This document shows, piece by piece, positions 15,296 through 23,296 of a DNA stretch of 31,937 nucleotides. Origin of the DNA: a virus; the IMG/VR virus record IMGVR_UViG_3300033148_002414, positions 1 through 31,937 of that record; one strand, given 5' to 3'. A program made the position numbers and the translations under genes. How positions within the stretch are numbered: position 1 is the stretch's first letter; each line of letters opens with the position of its first letter. A model generated the notes under the pieces. It was not told the origin of the DNA and ran no database searches. It worked only from the letters and a program-made list of their open reading frames with translations.

Positions 15296-16516
15296 ATGAA
15301 TGATATTATTTTTATAAAAGGAGCTGGAGGACTTGGAAGAGTCGCAGGAGCACAGGATTATCTTTCTGGTTTAGTATTCTACGACGAAGAGTTTGAAACA
15401 ACTTCTCAAATGGTAGCATTAGGAATTTCAACATTTACTGATACATCAAGAATACATGATTACAGTAGCTTATCAGCATTTGAGACAGCAACTGGAATGA
15501 CAGAAACCAACTTACCAACTAAATTATATTGGTATCAAGTAAGAGAATATTTTAGATTAAATCCCACAGGTAAAGTATATATTGGATTGTTTACAGATAC
15601 ATCACAAATTGGTGTTCCAGTAGCAGTTGATTTTGAAGAAATAAATACTTTACAAACATACGCAGACGGAACGTTAAGACAAGTCGGAGTATTATTACAA
15701 TCAAACACATTTGCAACTTCAGATGTAGAATTAATTCAAGGAATATGTGATACATTGGAAGATGAACACATGCCATTGTCAGTTATTTACGGAGCAGATT
15801 CAGACACAATTTCAACTGGAAGTTTTGCTGATTTACGTGATTTATCAACAGTAAGTCCTAATGTATCAGTAATGATTGGTCAAGATGGAGATAATGATGG
15901 AGCAGCTTTATTTACTTCAGGTGGATTTTCGATTCCAGCAATTGGAGCAGGATTAGGAGCTATATCAAGTGCAAAAGTAAATGAAAGTATTGCTTGGGTC
16001 AGTAAATTTAACTTTTCAGGTGGAGGAGAATTAGAAAATCCTGCAATTGGAGATGGAACATTAGTAAAAGATTTAACTACAGCATCTAAAGACGCATTGA
16101 ACACCAAAGGATATATTTTCTTATTGAAACATGTTGGAATAGCTGGAACTTATGTAAATGAGAATAGCACATGTGATGTAGTCACAAGTGATTATGCTTA
16201 TATGGCAGAAGTTAGAACTATTGATAAAGCAATAAGAGGTATTAGAACAGCATTATTACCAGAATTAAACTCTCCAATACAAATTAATCCATCTGATGGA
16301 ACTATTAGTATTTATACGATTAAGAGTTTAGAAAATTTAGCTCAAAAACCATTAACTCAAATGGAAATTGATAAAGAATTAAGTGGTAGTTCAGTAACTA
16401 TTGATCCTGCTCAAGATGTTCTTTCAACTTCAAAAGTAGAAGTAACAGTAAGGTTAGTTCCTTATGCAACTGCAAGAGAAATAGAAGTAACAATTGGTTT
16501 CACAACACAATTATAA
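15296..16516 (+). CDS. Tail sheath protein
   Basis: The 406-residue protein begins MNDIIFIKGAGGLGRVAGAQDYLSG, the usual start of Mu-like/DUF2586 sheath proteins, and contains VYIGLF, DGDNDGAAL, the Gly-rich SIPAIGAGLGAISSAKVNESIAW, and a C-terminal strand region (STSKVEVTVRLVPYATAREIEVTIGF), which matches the sheath C-arm. The sheath contracts to drive the tube through the envelope, so the phage has a myovirus tail. It sits between the capsid and tube genes. Two stem-loops flank it (15241-15272 and 16527-16562). Confidence 0.85.
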   Translation: MNDIIFIKGAGGLGRVAGAQDYLSGLVFYDEEFETTSQMVALGISTFTDTSRIHDYSSLSAFETATGMTETNLPTKLYWYQVREYFRLNPTGKVYIGLFTDTSQIGVPVAVDFEEINTLQTYADGTLRQVGVLLQSNTFATSDVELIQGICDTLEDEHMPLSVIYGADSDTISTGSFADLRDLSTVSPNVSVMIGQDGDNDGAALFTSGGFSIPAIGAGLGAISSAKVNESIAWVSKFNFSGGGELENPAIGDGTLVKDLTTASKDALNTKGYIFLLKHVGIAGTYVNENSTCDVVTSDYAYMAEVRTIDKAIRGIRTALLPELNSPIQINPSDGTISIYTIKSLENLAQKPLTQMEIDKELSGSSVTIDPAQDVLSTSKVEVTVRLVPYATAREIEVTIGFTTQL

Positions 16517-16526
16517 ATAAAAAATA

Positions 16527-16562
16527 AAATTAGGATAAAATATTAAAACTTTATCCTAATTT
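16527..16562 (+). terminator. Hairpin after the sheath gene
   Basis: AAATTAGGATAAA (16527-16539) and TTTATCCTAATTT (16550-16562) form a perfect 13-bp stem with a 10-base loop, 10 bases after the sheath stop. No new late promoter motif follows, so read-through must feed the tube genes. It may be a partial terminator or mRNA end-protecting hairpin. Confidence 0.7.
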
Positions 16563-16575
16563 AAAAAATATAAAA

Positions 16576-16965
16576 ATGGCAGATACAAAATATAGCATAA
16601 GACAAGGAGAATCTATAGAATTAATTATAAATGCTTTAGATGAGAATGGATCACCATTAACCGTTTCTGGAAGTACAATAACGAATATTTTAGTGACAAT
16701 GTCAAATAAAAGTTCGATATTTGGAAAATACTCATTAAGTTCAATGGGTTCAGATTGGGGAGATTTAGAAACATCTGGAAGTGTAATAACAATTCAAGCA
16801 GAAAGAAGTAATACTAAAGATTGGGATTCTGGAGTTGCTGATACAACTGTAACTGTGGAAACATTACCAAGCGGATCAACAGATTATTCAGTATATGATT
16901 ATTTAGTAACTGACTTTTTAGAAATTTATCCTTCAACAAATGCTGGATATTCATTAATTCATTAA
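16576..16965 (+). CDS. Small beta-rich virion protein, 129 aa, unknown
   Basis: The protein starts MADTKYSIRQGESIELIINALDENG and has alternating strand patterns and many Ser/Thr (SGSTITNILVTMSNKSS, VITIQAERSN). It lies between the sheath and tube genes, 13 bases after the hairpin and 12 bases before the next start. Position and composition suggest a virion component, for example a decoration, Ig-like or tube-associated protein. I recognise no family. It contains no cysteine and no membrane segment. Confidence 0.5.
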   Translation: MADTKYSIRQGESIELIINALDENGSPLTVSGSTITNILVTMSNKSSIFGKYSLSSMGSDWGDLETSGSVITIQAERSNTKDWDSGVADTTVTVETLPSGSTDYSVYDYLVTDFLEIYPSTNAGYSLIH

Positions 16966-16977
16966 CAATAAAATAAA

Positions 16978-17415
16978 ATGGCAGATATATTAATAAACGG
17001 TAACGCATATGATTGGGCTTCTATTACACTTCAATTTAATATTGATGGGTTAGATGATAGAGTTATATATGGTATTTCAAAAATAACATATAAAGACAAT
17101 CAATCATTCCAAAACAACTATGGTCAAGGAAGACATCCTGTTTCAAGAGGAAGAGGAAATATAACAGCTGAGGCAAGTGTTACATTGTCAGCTGAAGAAT
17201 TCTTAAAATTACAAGCAGTCGCACCAGATAATGTAGTTCAAGATATTACAGAGTTCGATGTAATTGTAACTTATGCTCCACCAGGACAAGATTCAACAAC
17301 AGATACATTGCATAATTGTTTCTTAGCTGATAATGGTAGAGATGTAAGTCAAAATGATATGAACATTGAAGTAGAAGTAAACTTAAATCCATCTCATATA
17401 ACTTACGATGATTAA
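16978..17415 (+). CDS. Tail tube protein A
   Basis: The 145-residue protein begins MADILINGNAYDWASITL and carries GRGNITAEASVTLSAEEF, VQDITEFDVIVTYAPPG and DVSQNDMNIEVEVNLNPSHI at the end. The strand-rich single domain after the sheath and before the chaperone matches tail tube proteins of Mu-like phages. It forms the rigid inner conduit of the tail. The paralogue immediately downstream shares the same blocks. Its stop overlaps the next start region by 8 bases, so the two are translated in tandem. Confidence 0.65.
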   Translation: MADILINGNAYDWASITLQFNIDGLDDRVIYGISKITYKDNQSFQNNYGQGRHPVSRGRGNITAEASVTLSAEEFLKLQAVAPDNVVQDITEFDVIVTYAPPGQDSTTDTLHNCFLADNGRDVSQNDMNIEVEVNLNPSHITYDD

Positions 17416-17866
17416 GAGAGATATTTTAATAAATGGAAATGCTTATAATTGGGGGTCTATTACGGTTGTAATGGGAGGTAATCCATTATTTGGTATTTCT
17501 AATATAAATTATTCAGAAGAAATGACTGTGGTAAATTATATGAATCACAGTCCATTTCCCTCAAAACAAGGTTATGGTAATATAAATGTTGTAGCATCAG
17601 CTACATTAGATCAATATGAAATATCTATATTAGAATCTGTAGCAACAAATGCAAGAATACAAAATTTACCTCGTTTTGATATTATAGTTATATTTACTCC
17701 TGATAATAATTTATTTAGAACTTTATTTATTAAAAATTGTAAGATTAGTACAAATGGTTTTGATGCTACTCAAAATGATATGAACATTGAAACAGAATTG
17801 AATCTAAATCCAACTCATATTATACATGAATACGAAGAATTAAAATATGCAGTTGCAGAATTTTAA
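17408..17866 (+). CDS. Tail tube protein B (paralogue of the preceding gene)
   Basis: The 152-residue protein begins MIKRDILINGNAYNWGSITV and contains GYGNINVVASATL and DATQNDMNIETELNLNPTHI, matching the upstream protein block by block. The two end regions even share DNA (CAAAATGATATGAACATTGAA in both), suggesting a recent tandem duplication. It has a short extra C-terminus (HEYEELKYAVAEF). Which copy makes the tube and which is a variant, such as a tube-initiator or cap, cannot be told from sequence alone. Confidence 0.6.
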   Translation: MIKRDILINGNAYNWGSITVVMGGNPLFGISNINYSEEMTVVNYMNHSPFPSKQGYGNINVVASATLDQYEISILESVATNARIQNLPRFDIIVIFTPDNNLFRTLFIKNCKISTNGFDATQNDMNIETELNLNPTHIIHEYEELKYAVAEF

Positions 17867-17878
17867 AAACAAAACAAA

Positions 17879-18406
17879 ATGAACAAAACAAAACAGAAAT
17901 TACAGGAAAAAGGAATTAAATTTTTCCATATTATAACAGGTAATAAAAAAGAATGCTTTCTAAAAATATTAGAACGTCCATCTATTAGACGTTATTTACC
18001 TTTGTTAGAAAAAGATATTGTAAAAACAACACAATTAATCTTAAAAGAAAACTGGTTAGGTGGAGATAAAGAAATTCAAACAGACTCAGAAGAGTTTTTA
18101 TCGGCGATGTCAGTAATAAATAAAATGTTTGAGTCTAAAGATGCAACAATTAAAAAAGAAGAAAACTATTATATTATAAAAGTAGATAAATATAGTTGTA
18201 AAGTAAGGAAACCAAATATATCAGAATTGGGAACAATAATTAGTTTATCAGAAAGAGATCCAATTAAATCTAATGAAGTATTTTTAGATAAATGTTGGTT
18301 AAGTGGAGATGAAATAATTAAAACTCAAGATGATTTGTTTTTTGGAGTAAGTGCAGTATTAGGAGAAATTATAACTTTTAAAAATGCAACTTTAAAAAAA
18401 AATTAG
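17879..18406 (+). CDS. Tail assembly chaperone, short (G-type) product
   Basis: The 175-residue frame has two copies of the same unit: LLEKDIVKTTQLILKENWLGGDKEI (about residues 42-66) and ISLSERDPIKSNEVFLDKCW (about 121-140), each followed by a helix ending KDATIKK or KNATLKK. These units resemble tail-assembly chaperone domains. The gene lies directly before the tape-measure module, where phages encode a G/GT pair. The stop (18404-18406) comes just after T TTA AAA / A AAA AAA, a slippery tract, and the -1 frame stays open for 59 codons. The chaperone coats the tape measure and recruits tube subunits. Confidence 0.7.
   Translation: MNKTKQKLQEKGIKFFHIITGNKKECFLKILERPSIRRYLPLLEKDIVKTTQLILKENWLGGDKEIQTDSEEFLSAMSVINKMFESKDATIKKEENYYIIKVDKYSCKVRKPNISELGTIISLSERDPIKSNEVFLDKCWLSGDEIIKTQDDLFFGVSAVLGEIITFKNATLKKN
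18391..18403 (+). other. Slippery site for -1 frameshifting
   Basis: The bases TTTAAAAAAAAAT contain T TTA AAA (18391-18397) and A AAA AAA (18394-18400) in the reading frame, both canonical X XXY YYZ heptamers. A TAG stop in the zero frame follows one codon later. A -1 slip gives the long frame ending at 18579. Confidence 0.75.
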
Positions 18407-18579
18407 ACTTATATGAAGTATCAAAATCTAAAAATAGAGATGTAATAAGGAAAGCCAACATTGCAATAAGAAAATATTTACATATAGATCCTTCAAAATT
18501 AAGTACGGATGAATGGGCAGAAACTTTTACCTCTTTACAATGGTTATTAGAAACAGAAAATCCACAAAACAATGCCTAA
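18400..18579 (+). CDS. Frameshift extension (T-type) of the tail assembly chaperone
   Basis: This frame has no good start codon but stays open for 59 codons from the slippery tract to TAA at 18577-18579. It reads LDLYEVSKSKNRDVIRKANI and then KYLHIDPSKL...DEWAETFTSLQWLLETE, with normal charged/hydrophobic alternation. Fusion with the preceding frame would give about 233 residues. In lambda, P2 and Mu the equivalent extension is made by a -1 frameshift. The coding quality and the position before the tape measure module support a real product. Its stop overlaps the start of the GIY-YIG gene. Confidence 0.7.
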   Translation, partial: KLDLYEVSKSKNRDVIRKANIAIRKYLHIDPSKLSTDEWAETFTSLQWLLETENPQNNA

Positions 18580-19132
18580 GGGAATAATTTACAAAGCAAC
18601 AAATATAAAGAATAATAAAAGTTACATTGGACAAACAATACGAGAGTTAAAAAGTAGAAAAAAAGAACACATAAATAATAATAGTTCAACTAAATTTCAT
18701 AAAGCGTTACAAGAATATAAAGAAGATTTTAAATGGTCTATTTTATATTCTTGTAACGCTTGTTTATTAAATATGATGGAACTATACTTTATTGAAGAAT
18801 ATGATACTTTTGATAATGGTTATAATTCTGCTAATAAGGCAGTGGTAAAAGGATATAAACTTTGTGAAGAAACCAAACAAAAAATGAGTAAAGGTAGTAA
18901 AGGTAAAGGAAATAACATGTATGGTAAGCGTCATTCAGAAGAAACCAAACAAAAAATGAGGGATAAAAAAACAAATAAAACTAAATATAACTTCATACAT
19001 AAATCAGGTAAAATCGAAGATAATATAATTCAAAATGAAATGTGTTTTAAATATAACCTTAATAGAGGAAATATATATAAATTAATAAAAGGAAAAATAA
19101 AACAGTTTAAAGGTTGGAAATTAAAAATATAA
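18572..19132 (+). CDS. GIY-YIG homing endonuclease with NUMOD3 motifs
   Basis: The 186-residue protein has GIIY (residues 4-7), SYIGQT (17-22) and a candidate catalytic E70 (MMELYFIEEY), then two NUMOD3-like DNA-binding units (EETKQKMSKG and SEETKQKMRDK) and a C-terminal helix-turn-helix-like region (FKYNLNRGNIYKLIKG). The two NUMOD3 units share 23 identical bases (18866-18888 and 18938-18960). Such free-standing enzymes copy themselves into homologous sites. It sits between the chaperone frameshift frame and the tape measure gene; its ATG overlaps the last codons of the extension frame. The insertion keeps the downstream gene intact. Confidence 0.85.
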   Translation: MPKGIIYKATNIKNNKSYIGQTIRELKSRKKEHINNNSSTKFHKALQEYKEDFKWSILYSCNACLLNMMELYFIEEYDTFDNGYNSANKAVVKGYKLCEETKQKMSKGSKGKGNNMYGKRHSEETKQKMRDKKTNKTKYNFIHKSGKIEDNIIQNEMCFKYNLNRGNIYKLIKGKIKQFKGWKLKI

Positions 19133-19136
19133 AGAT

Positions 19137-20993
19137 ATGGCACAAATTAAAATAACAGCAGTATTAGATGATAAAATTACTTCTTCATTTAATAAAATAA
19201 AAAATAAGTTTGATAAGTTTGATCCAATGAAGAAAACTCGAGATGGAGTTAAAAAAACAATCATACAAACTAAAAGATTAGAAAACGAAATAGATGATAC
19301 TCGTAGAGCTATCTTAAAACTTCAAAGAACAAATCTCACAGCAAGTAAAGCTCAGCAAAAGAATATTAAAAGAGAAATTTCAGGACATAAACAATTACAA
19401 AGAGAACTAAGAGAAGATTTAAGATTAGAAAAAAGAAGAACAAGAACTCCAGGTGGATTCCAATCACAAATATCTGGTGGAGTAAGTAAAGGTATGGGAG
19501 GTATAGCAACTAAAATGGGTGGTATTGGAATAGCTATCGGAGCAGCAACTGGAGTAATGACAGTTGGAAAAAGTATTTTAGATATAACTATGAAAATGGA
19601 AACTCTAAATGCTGTATTAACAAATACACTTGGTAGTTCAGACGAAGCTGCTAAATCAATGAAAATGCTACAAGATATAGCTACTCAGACACCATTTGAA
19701 ATTGATAAACTTACAGAATCTTATGTTAAATTAGTAAATAGAGGATTCAAACCAACATCAGAAGAAATTGTTAAATTAGGTGATTTAGCTTCTTCTACTG
19801 GTAAAGATTTTGACCAATTAGCAGAAGCATTATTAGATGCACAAACAAATGAATTTGAGAGATTAAAAGAATTTGGAATTAGAGCTAAGAAAGATGGTGA
19901 TATTGTTAAATTTACTTTCAAAGGAGTAACTACAGAAGTTCAAAATAGTGAAAAGGCAATAACTGATTATGTATTAAGTTTGGGAGATGTAGAAGGAGTT
20001 ACTGGTTCAATGGCTGCAATATCAGCTACAATGGAAGGAAGAATAAGTAATTTAAGAGATATATTTACTCAAACAGCAGCTACAATTGGTTCAAAATTTA
20101 GTCCTGTCTTAATAATAGGATTGAATAAGATTATAGATTTATTAAGCAGTGGAGCGTTTAATAATGCCCTGACAAATATATTAGATTGGGGAATGGCATT
20201 TGTGGATAATATTCAAATTGCAATTGATTATTTATCTACAATGATTAGACCATTTACACGAATACTTAAATCGTTATCTGGTATATTTAGTATCTTTGGC
20301 GGTGTTACAGATAAAGCAAATGCGTTAGGAATGATAATGAAAACTGTTTCAATTGTTATGAAAGTAATAACATTTCCAATGAGAGTTATTTCTGAAGTTA
20401 TTTCTATAATTTTATCTGTTGCTATTAGAATTGGAATTGCTATTGCAAAATGGTTATTAAAATTCGAAGGAGTTAGAAAATTTATTAGATGGATTTTAGA
20501 TGCATTCAGTAATATTTCAGATTGGGTAAAAGGTATTGGGGAAAAATTTACAGCTTGGACAGGGGGCATTTCGTTTTTAACTGGTGGCTTAGATGATTTT
20601 AATGGTAGTTTATTACAAACAAAAGAAACAGCAGCGGCAGTTAATACTATTTTTAATGATACGTTTAAAAAAGTAATTGAAACAAATTCAGTTCTAAGAA
20701 GAATACAAAATAGAAAAAGATTAGGAGCTGGGATTGCTGGGGTAGTTAAACCTGAGCCCACATCAACTATGGAAGGTGGACCAGTTACTCCATCCCAAGG
20801 AGTAACTGGAAAAGACACAATATTAAAAACTGATAGAAGTGTTAAAAATATCAGTATTAATATAGCCAAAGTAAATGAAACAGGAGCAATAACTATAACC
20901 ACTCAGAATATTAAAGAATCAGCTATTAGAATACAAGAAATAGTAAATGCTGCATTACAACAAGCATTAGTAAATGCAACTGAATTATTATAA
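19137..20993 (+). CDS. Tail tape measure protein
   Basis: The 618-residue protein has an N-terminal coiled coil rich in Lys/Glu/Gln (LENEIDDTRRAILKLQ), a Gly-rich hydrophobic patch (MGGIATKMGGIGIAIGAATG), the tape-measure core NTLGSSDEAAKSMKMLQDIATQTPFEIDKLTESY, further helical stretches with membrane-like segments (IIDLLSSG and IISIILSVAIRIGIAIAKWLL), and a Ser/Thr-rich end. It sets tail length. At about 0.15 nm per residue it would give a tail of roughly 90 nm at most. The ATG is 4 bases after the GIY-YIG stop. It is short compared with many siphophage tape measures but fits a Mu-like myovirus. Confidence 0.85.
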   Translation: MAQIKITAVLDDKITSSFNKIKNKFDKFDPMKKTRDGVKKTIIQTKRLENEIDDTRRAILKLQRTNLTASKAQQKNIKREISGHKQLQRELREDLRLEKRRTRTPGGFQSQISGGVSKGMGGIATKMGGIGIAIGAATGVMTVGKSILDITMKMETLNAVLTNTLGSSDEAAKSMKMLQDIATQTPFEIDKLTESYVKLVNRGFKPTSEEIVKLGDLASSTGKDFDQLAEALLDAQTNEFERLKEFGIRAKKDGDIVKFTFKGVTTEVQNSEKAITDYVLSLGDVEGVTGSMAAISATMEGRISNLRDIFTQTAATIGSKFSPVLIIGLNKIIDLLSSGAFNNALTNILDWGMAFVDNIQIAIDYLSTMIRPFTRILKSLSGIFSIFGGVTDKANALGMIMKTVSIVMKVITFPMRVISEVISIILSVAIRIGIAIAKWLLKFEGVRKFIRWILDAFSNISDWVKGIGEKFTAWTGGISFLTGGLDDFNGSLLQTKETAAAVNTIFNDTFKKVIETNSVLRRIQNRKRLGAGIAGVVKPEPTSTMEGGPVTPSQGVTGKDTILKTDRSVKNISINIAKVNETGAITITTQNIKESAIRIQEIVNAALQQALVNATELL

Positions 20994-21010
20994 AAAAAAC
21001 ATTAATTTGA

Positions 21011-21027
21011 AACGTATATATATTAAA
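21011..21027 (+). promoter_or_regulatory. Late promoter motif, copy 5 (hub operon)
   Basis: AACGTATATATATTAAA has one difference from the consensus. It lies 27 bases before the ATG at 21038, the longest spacing of the gene-proximal copies, in the gap between the tape measure stop and the adaptor gene. Confidence 0.5.
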
Positions 21028-21037
21028 TACAATTAGA

Positions 21038-21631
21038 ATGGCAAATCCAATACAAACATTAAAACGAGTGAGTGGATTTGGTTTAGGATTGTTCTTAGAC
21101 CAAGACAATATATATCATCCTCAAGATTATTTAGATATTACAACATTATCAAGACAACTTGGAACTCCAATTGGAGATAAGTTTGTTGATTTAGTAATAC
21201 CAGTAGATGATAATACTTTTAATGAAGATATAGAAGGTTTAAAAGATACATTAAGATTAAGATTAGAAGATCCATTAATAAATATTAGTAGAACAAGAAA
21301 CATTATTAAAACTTCTATCAATGGTTTAAATGGAGAAATAATAGAGTTTATGAGCAATGGTAATTATGAATTTACTCTAAAAGGTGTAATAACAAGTGAT
21401 AAAATATGGGAATATAATTGGATTGAAATTAACAGTTTATTACAAATGTGTTCATATGGAGATAAAGCATTAAAATTAGAATCAGAATTATTCAATACTT
21501 TTTATAATATAACAGATGCTGTAATTACAGATTTTAGATTACAACCACAAGCAAACATGTCAAATGTAATAGAATATGATATTGCATTAGTAGACGATAA
21601 AAATCAAAATATATTCTTAGAAAATGTATAG
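21038..21631 (+). CDS. Baseplate/tail adaptor-like protein, DUF6046-like
   Basis: The 197-residue protein starts MANPIQTLKRVSGFGLGLFLDQ and contains a middle segment NIIKTSINGLNGEIIEFMSNGNYEFTL, typical of small Bacteroidetes phage proteins between tape measure and hub (DUF6046-like, from memory). Its position matches Mu gp43, between tape measure and hub. It probably links tail tube and hub. The last codons overlap the start of the hub gene by 8 bases. The family assignment is uncertain. Confidence 0.45.
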   Translation: MANPIQTLKRVSGFGLGLFLDQDNIYHPQDYLDITTLSRQLGTPIGDKFVDLVIPVDDNTFNEDIEGLKDTLRLRLEDPLINISRTRNIIKTSINGLNGEIIEFMSNGNYEFTLKGVITSDKIWEYNWIEINSLLQMCSYGDKALKLESELFNTFYNITDAVITDFRLQPQANMSNVIEYDIALVDDKNQNIFLENV

Positions 21632-22667
21632 ACCACAAGTAAAAATAACAATACAAAAAGGAACAGAACTCAATGTATTTTATATATATCATGTCAATAG
21701 TATTGAAATAGACCATAATATAAATAATTTAACAGATACTTGTCAAATAAAACTACCGAAAAAAGATTCTAATTTAGAAAACAATGATTTATTTTATGAA
21801 TATGCTCTTAATCATTTTATTGAAATTGGAGATAAAATAAAAGTTGAGTTAGGTTATAATGAATATAAAACAGTATTCGAAGGTTATATAAAAAGATTTG
21901 ATTTAGTTAATGATGGAGTGATTTTAGTTTGTGATGATAGTATGTATTTATTAAAGAAAGCAAATAGAAGTTTACACTCTTGGAATGATAATCCGACTTT
22001 ACGTTCTGTCATAGAAGAAATTACAAATGGGTTAGTGACATTAGATAATATATTAACTTTTTCTTTTGATAAATTAAGAGTTAAAGATTTATTGAGTCCA
22101 GCTGAAATAATACAAATGATAAGTGAGCAATATAATTTCTTTTCGTATTTTAGAGATAATAGTTTAAATGTGGGTTTTAAATATCCAACGAACATAGATT
22201 CTAAAAATTATGAATTTGCATATCCTCATGAAATTGACAGAAATCCAATAATTGTTAATAATTTACAAAGACAATATATAAACGAAGAACAATTAGTAAT
22301 AATTGGGAAATCTGTTCAGCCCAGTAATGAAGTAATTACTGCTTATGTTGATATTGATAATTTAGATGGAATAATATCAAATGACATACCTGAAAAAGAT
22401 ACAAAAATAGAATTAAATATACCAGGTTTATCAAATGATAGTATTTTAGAAATGTTAAAAAATAAATGGGAATCATTAAGTAAAACAGGATACAAAGGTA
22501 CATTTACTACATTTGGAAAACCTTATTTAAGAGTAGCTGATAAAGTAGATTTAAACTTACAATATTCTACTAATACAGAAAACGGATTATATTACATTGA
22601 TTCAGTTTATACAACATTAGATTCAAATGGATATAGACAAGAAGTAACATTGGGAAGTAAAATATAA
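21624..22667 (+). CDS. Baseplate hub protein (gpD / Mu gp44-like)
   Basis: The 347-residue protein begins with a strand domain (MYRPQVKITIQKGTELNVFY) then VNSIEIDHNINNLTDTCQIKLP, FIEIGDKIKVELGYNEYKTVFEGYIKRF, LRSVIEEITNGL and, near the end, GKPYLRVADKVDL and GYRQEVTLGSK. This is the pattern of late control gpD-type hubs, which form the trimeric ring between tube and spike. It is preceded by an adaptor-like gene and followed by a gp25-like gene, as in Mu-like modules. The start overlaps the previous gene. Confidence 0.7.
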   Translation: MYRPQVKITIQKGTELNVFYIYHVNSIEIDHNINNLTDTCQIKLPKKDSNLENNDLFYEYALNHFIEIGDKIKVELGYNEYKTVFEGYIKRFDLVNDGVILVCDDSMYLLKKANRSLHSWNDNPTLRSVIEEITNGLVTLDNILTFSFDKLRVKDLLSPAEIIQMISEQYNFFSYFRDNSLNVGFKYPTNIDSKNYEFAYPHEIDRNPIIVNNLQRQYINEEQLVIIGKSVQPSNEVITAYVDIDNLDGIISNDIPEKDTKIELNIPGLSNDSILEMLKNKWESLSKTGYKGTFTTFGKPYLRVADKVDLNLQYSTNTENGLYYIDSVYTTLDSNGYRQEVTLGSKI

Positions 22668-22685
22668 AAAATAACAAAATTTAAA

Positions 22686-22702
22686 AACGTATATATAATA
22701 AA
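22686..22702 (+). promoter_or_regulatory. Late promoter motif, copy 6 (wedge and fibre operon)
   Basis: AACGTATATATAATAAA, with the final A being the first base of the ATG at 22702. If this is a promoter, its transcript must be nearly or fully leaderless, or the motif sits farther upstream of the RNA start than a standard -10 box. Confidence 0.55.
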
Positions 22703-23016
22703 TGATACGACAAGGAATAATATTAGAAAAAGAAACAAATTCTGGATCATTAGATTTAGATTTTTACAATGGAGATTTCATTGTAGATAATACTATATAT
22801 CAGGAAACAGAATTAATATTAAATTATGGTCCCGGTCATTTAAAACAACATCCAGATTTAGGAGTTCACATAATACATTTTAATAATGGAAATTATAATA
22901 TAGCTTTTAAAAGGAAAATTATTAGAGAATTGTTAAAAGATGATTTTATAATAAATAGAATAACTAATGAATCAGAATCAATTTCACTTGAAACTTTAAA
23001 TATAGATGTCAGTTAG
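22702..23016 (+). CDS. gp25-like baseplate wedge protein (Mu gp46 type)
   Basis: The 104-residue protein begins MIRQGIILEKETNSGSLDLD and continues FYNGDFIVDNTIYQETELILNYGPGHLKQHPDLG, then a long helix (FKRKIIRELLKDDF). The pattern of a short strand domain followed by one amphipathic helix resembles the gp25/Mu gp46 wedge proteins, and its place next to the hub supports it. In T4 gp25 joins the sheath to the wedges. Its stop overlaps the next start by 11 bases. Confidence 0.55.
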   Translation: MIRQGIILEKETNSGSLDLDFYNGDFIVDNTIYQETELILNYGPGHLKQHPDLGVHIIHFNNGNYNIAFKRKIIRELLKDDFIINRITNESESISLETLNIDVS

Positions 23017-23284
23017 AAAATACGAATATCAAAATATGTTAGACTTTATATTAACTAATTTAGGTGATATAGAATCAAATTTATTTACTTTTATGGAATC
23101 GCAATTATATACAAGTTATGTTGATTTTGATGATTTAATAGTGAAGAAAATAAATGTAGATCCAAATTCAAATATAATTACAGACTTCTATAAGGAAGAA
23201 AATGAGATCGTAGCAACGAAACATGACCCTCCTGATACAGCTGCAAGTTTTGATTATTCATTTGATTTAAGTTTTGAATCATAA
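23006..23284 (+). CDS. Small acidic tail-region protein, 92 aa, unknown
   Basis: The protein begins MSVRKYEYQNMLDFILTNLG and ends FDYSFDLSFES, with many acidic residues. It overlaps the gp25-like gene by 11 bases, so both are translated together. I do not recognise a family. The position suggests a baseplate component or an assembly helper. It lacks cysteines, membrane segments and repeats. Confidence 0.5.
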   Translation: MSVRKYEYQNMLDFILTNLGDIESNLFTFMESQLYTSYVDFDDLIVKKINVDPNSNIITDFYKEENEIVATKHDPPDTAASFDYSFDLSFES

Positions 23285-23296
23285 AAAAATAAATAT

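Noticed and set aside
20228-20902. Long reverse-strand frame of 224 codons opposite the tape measure gene
   Set aside because: It is a shadow of the tape measure coding sequence, hydrophobic and without start context or family motifs; the forward gene is clear.
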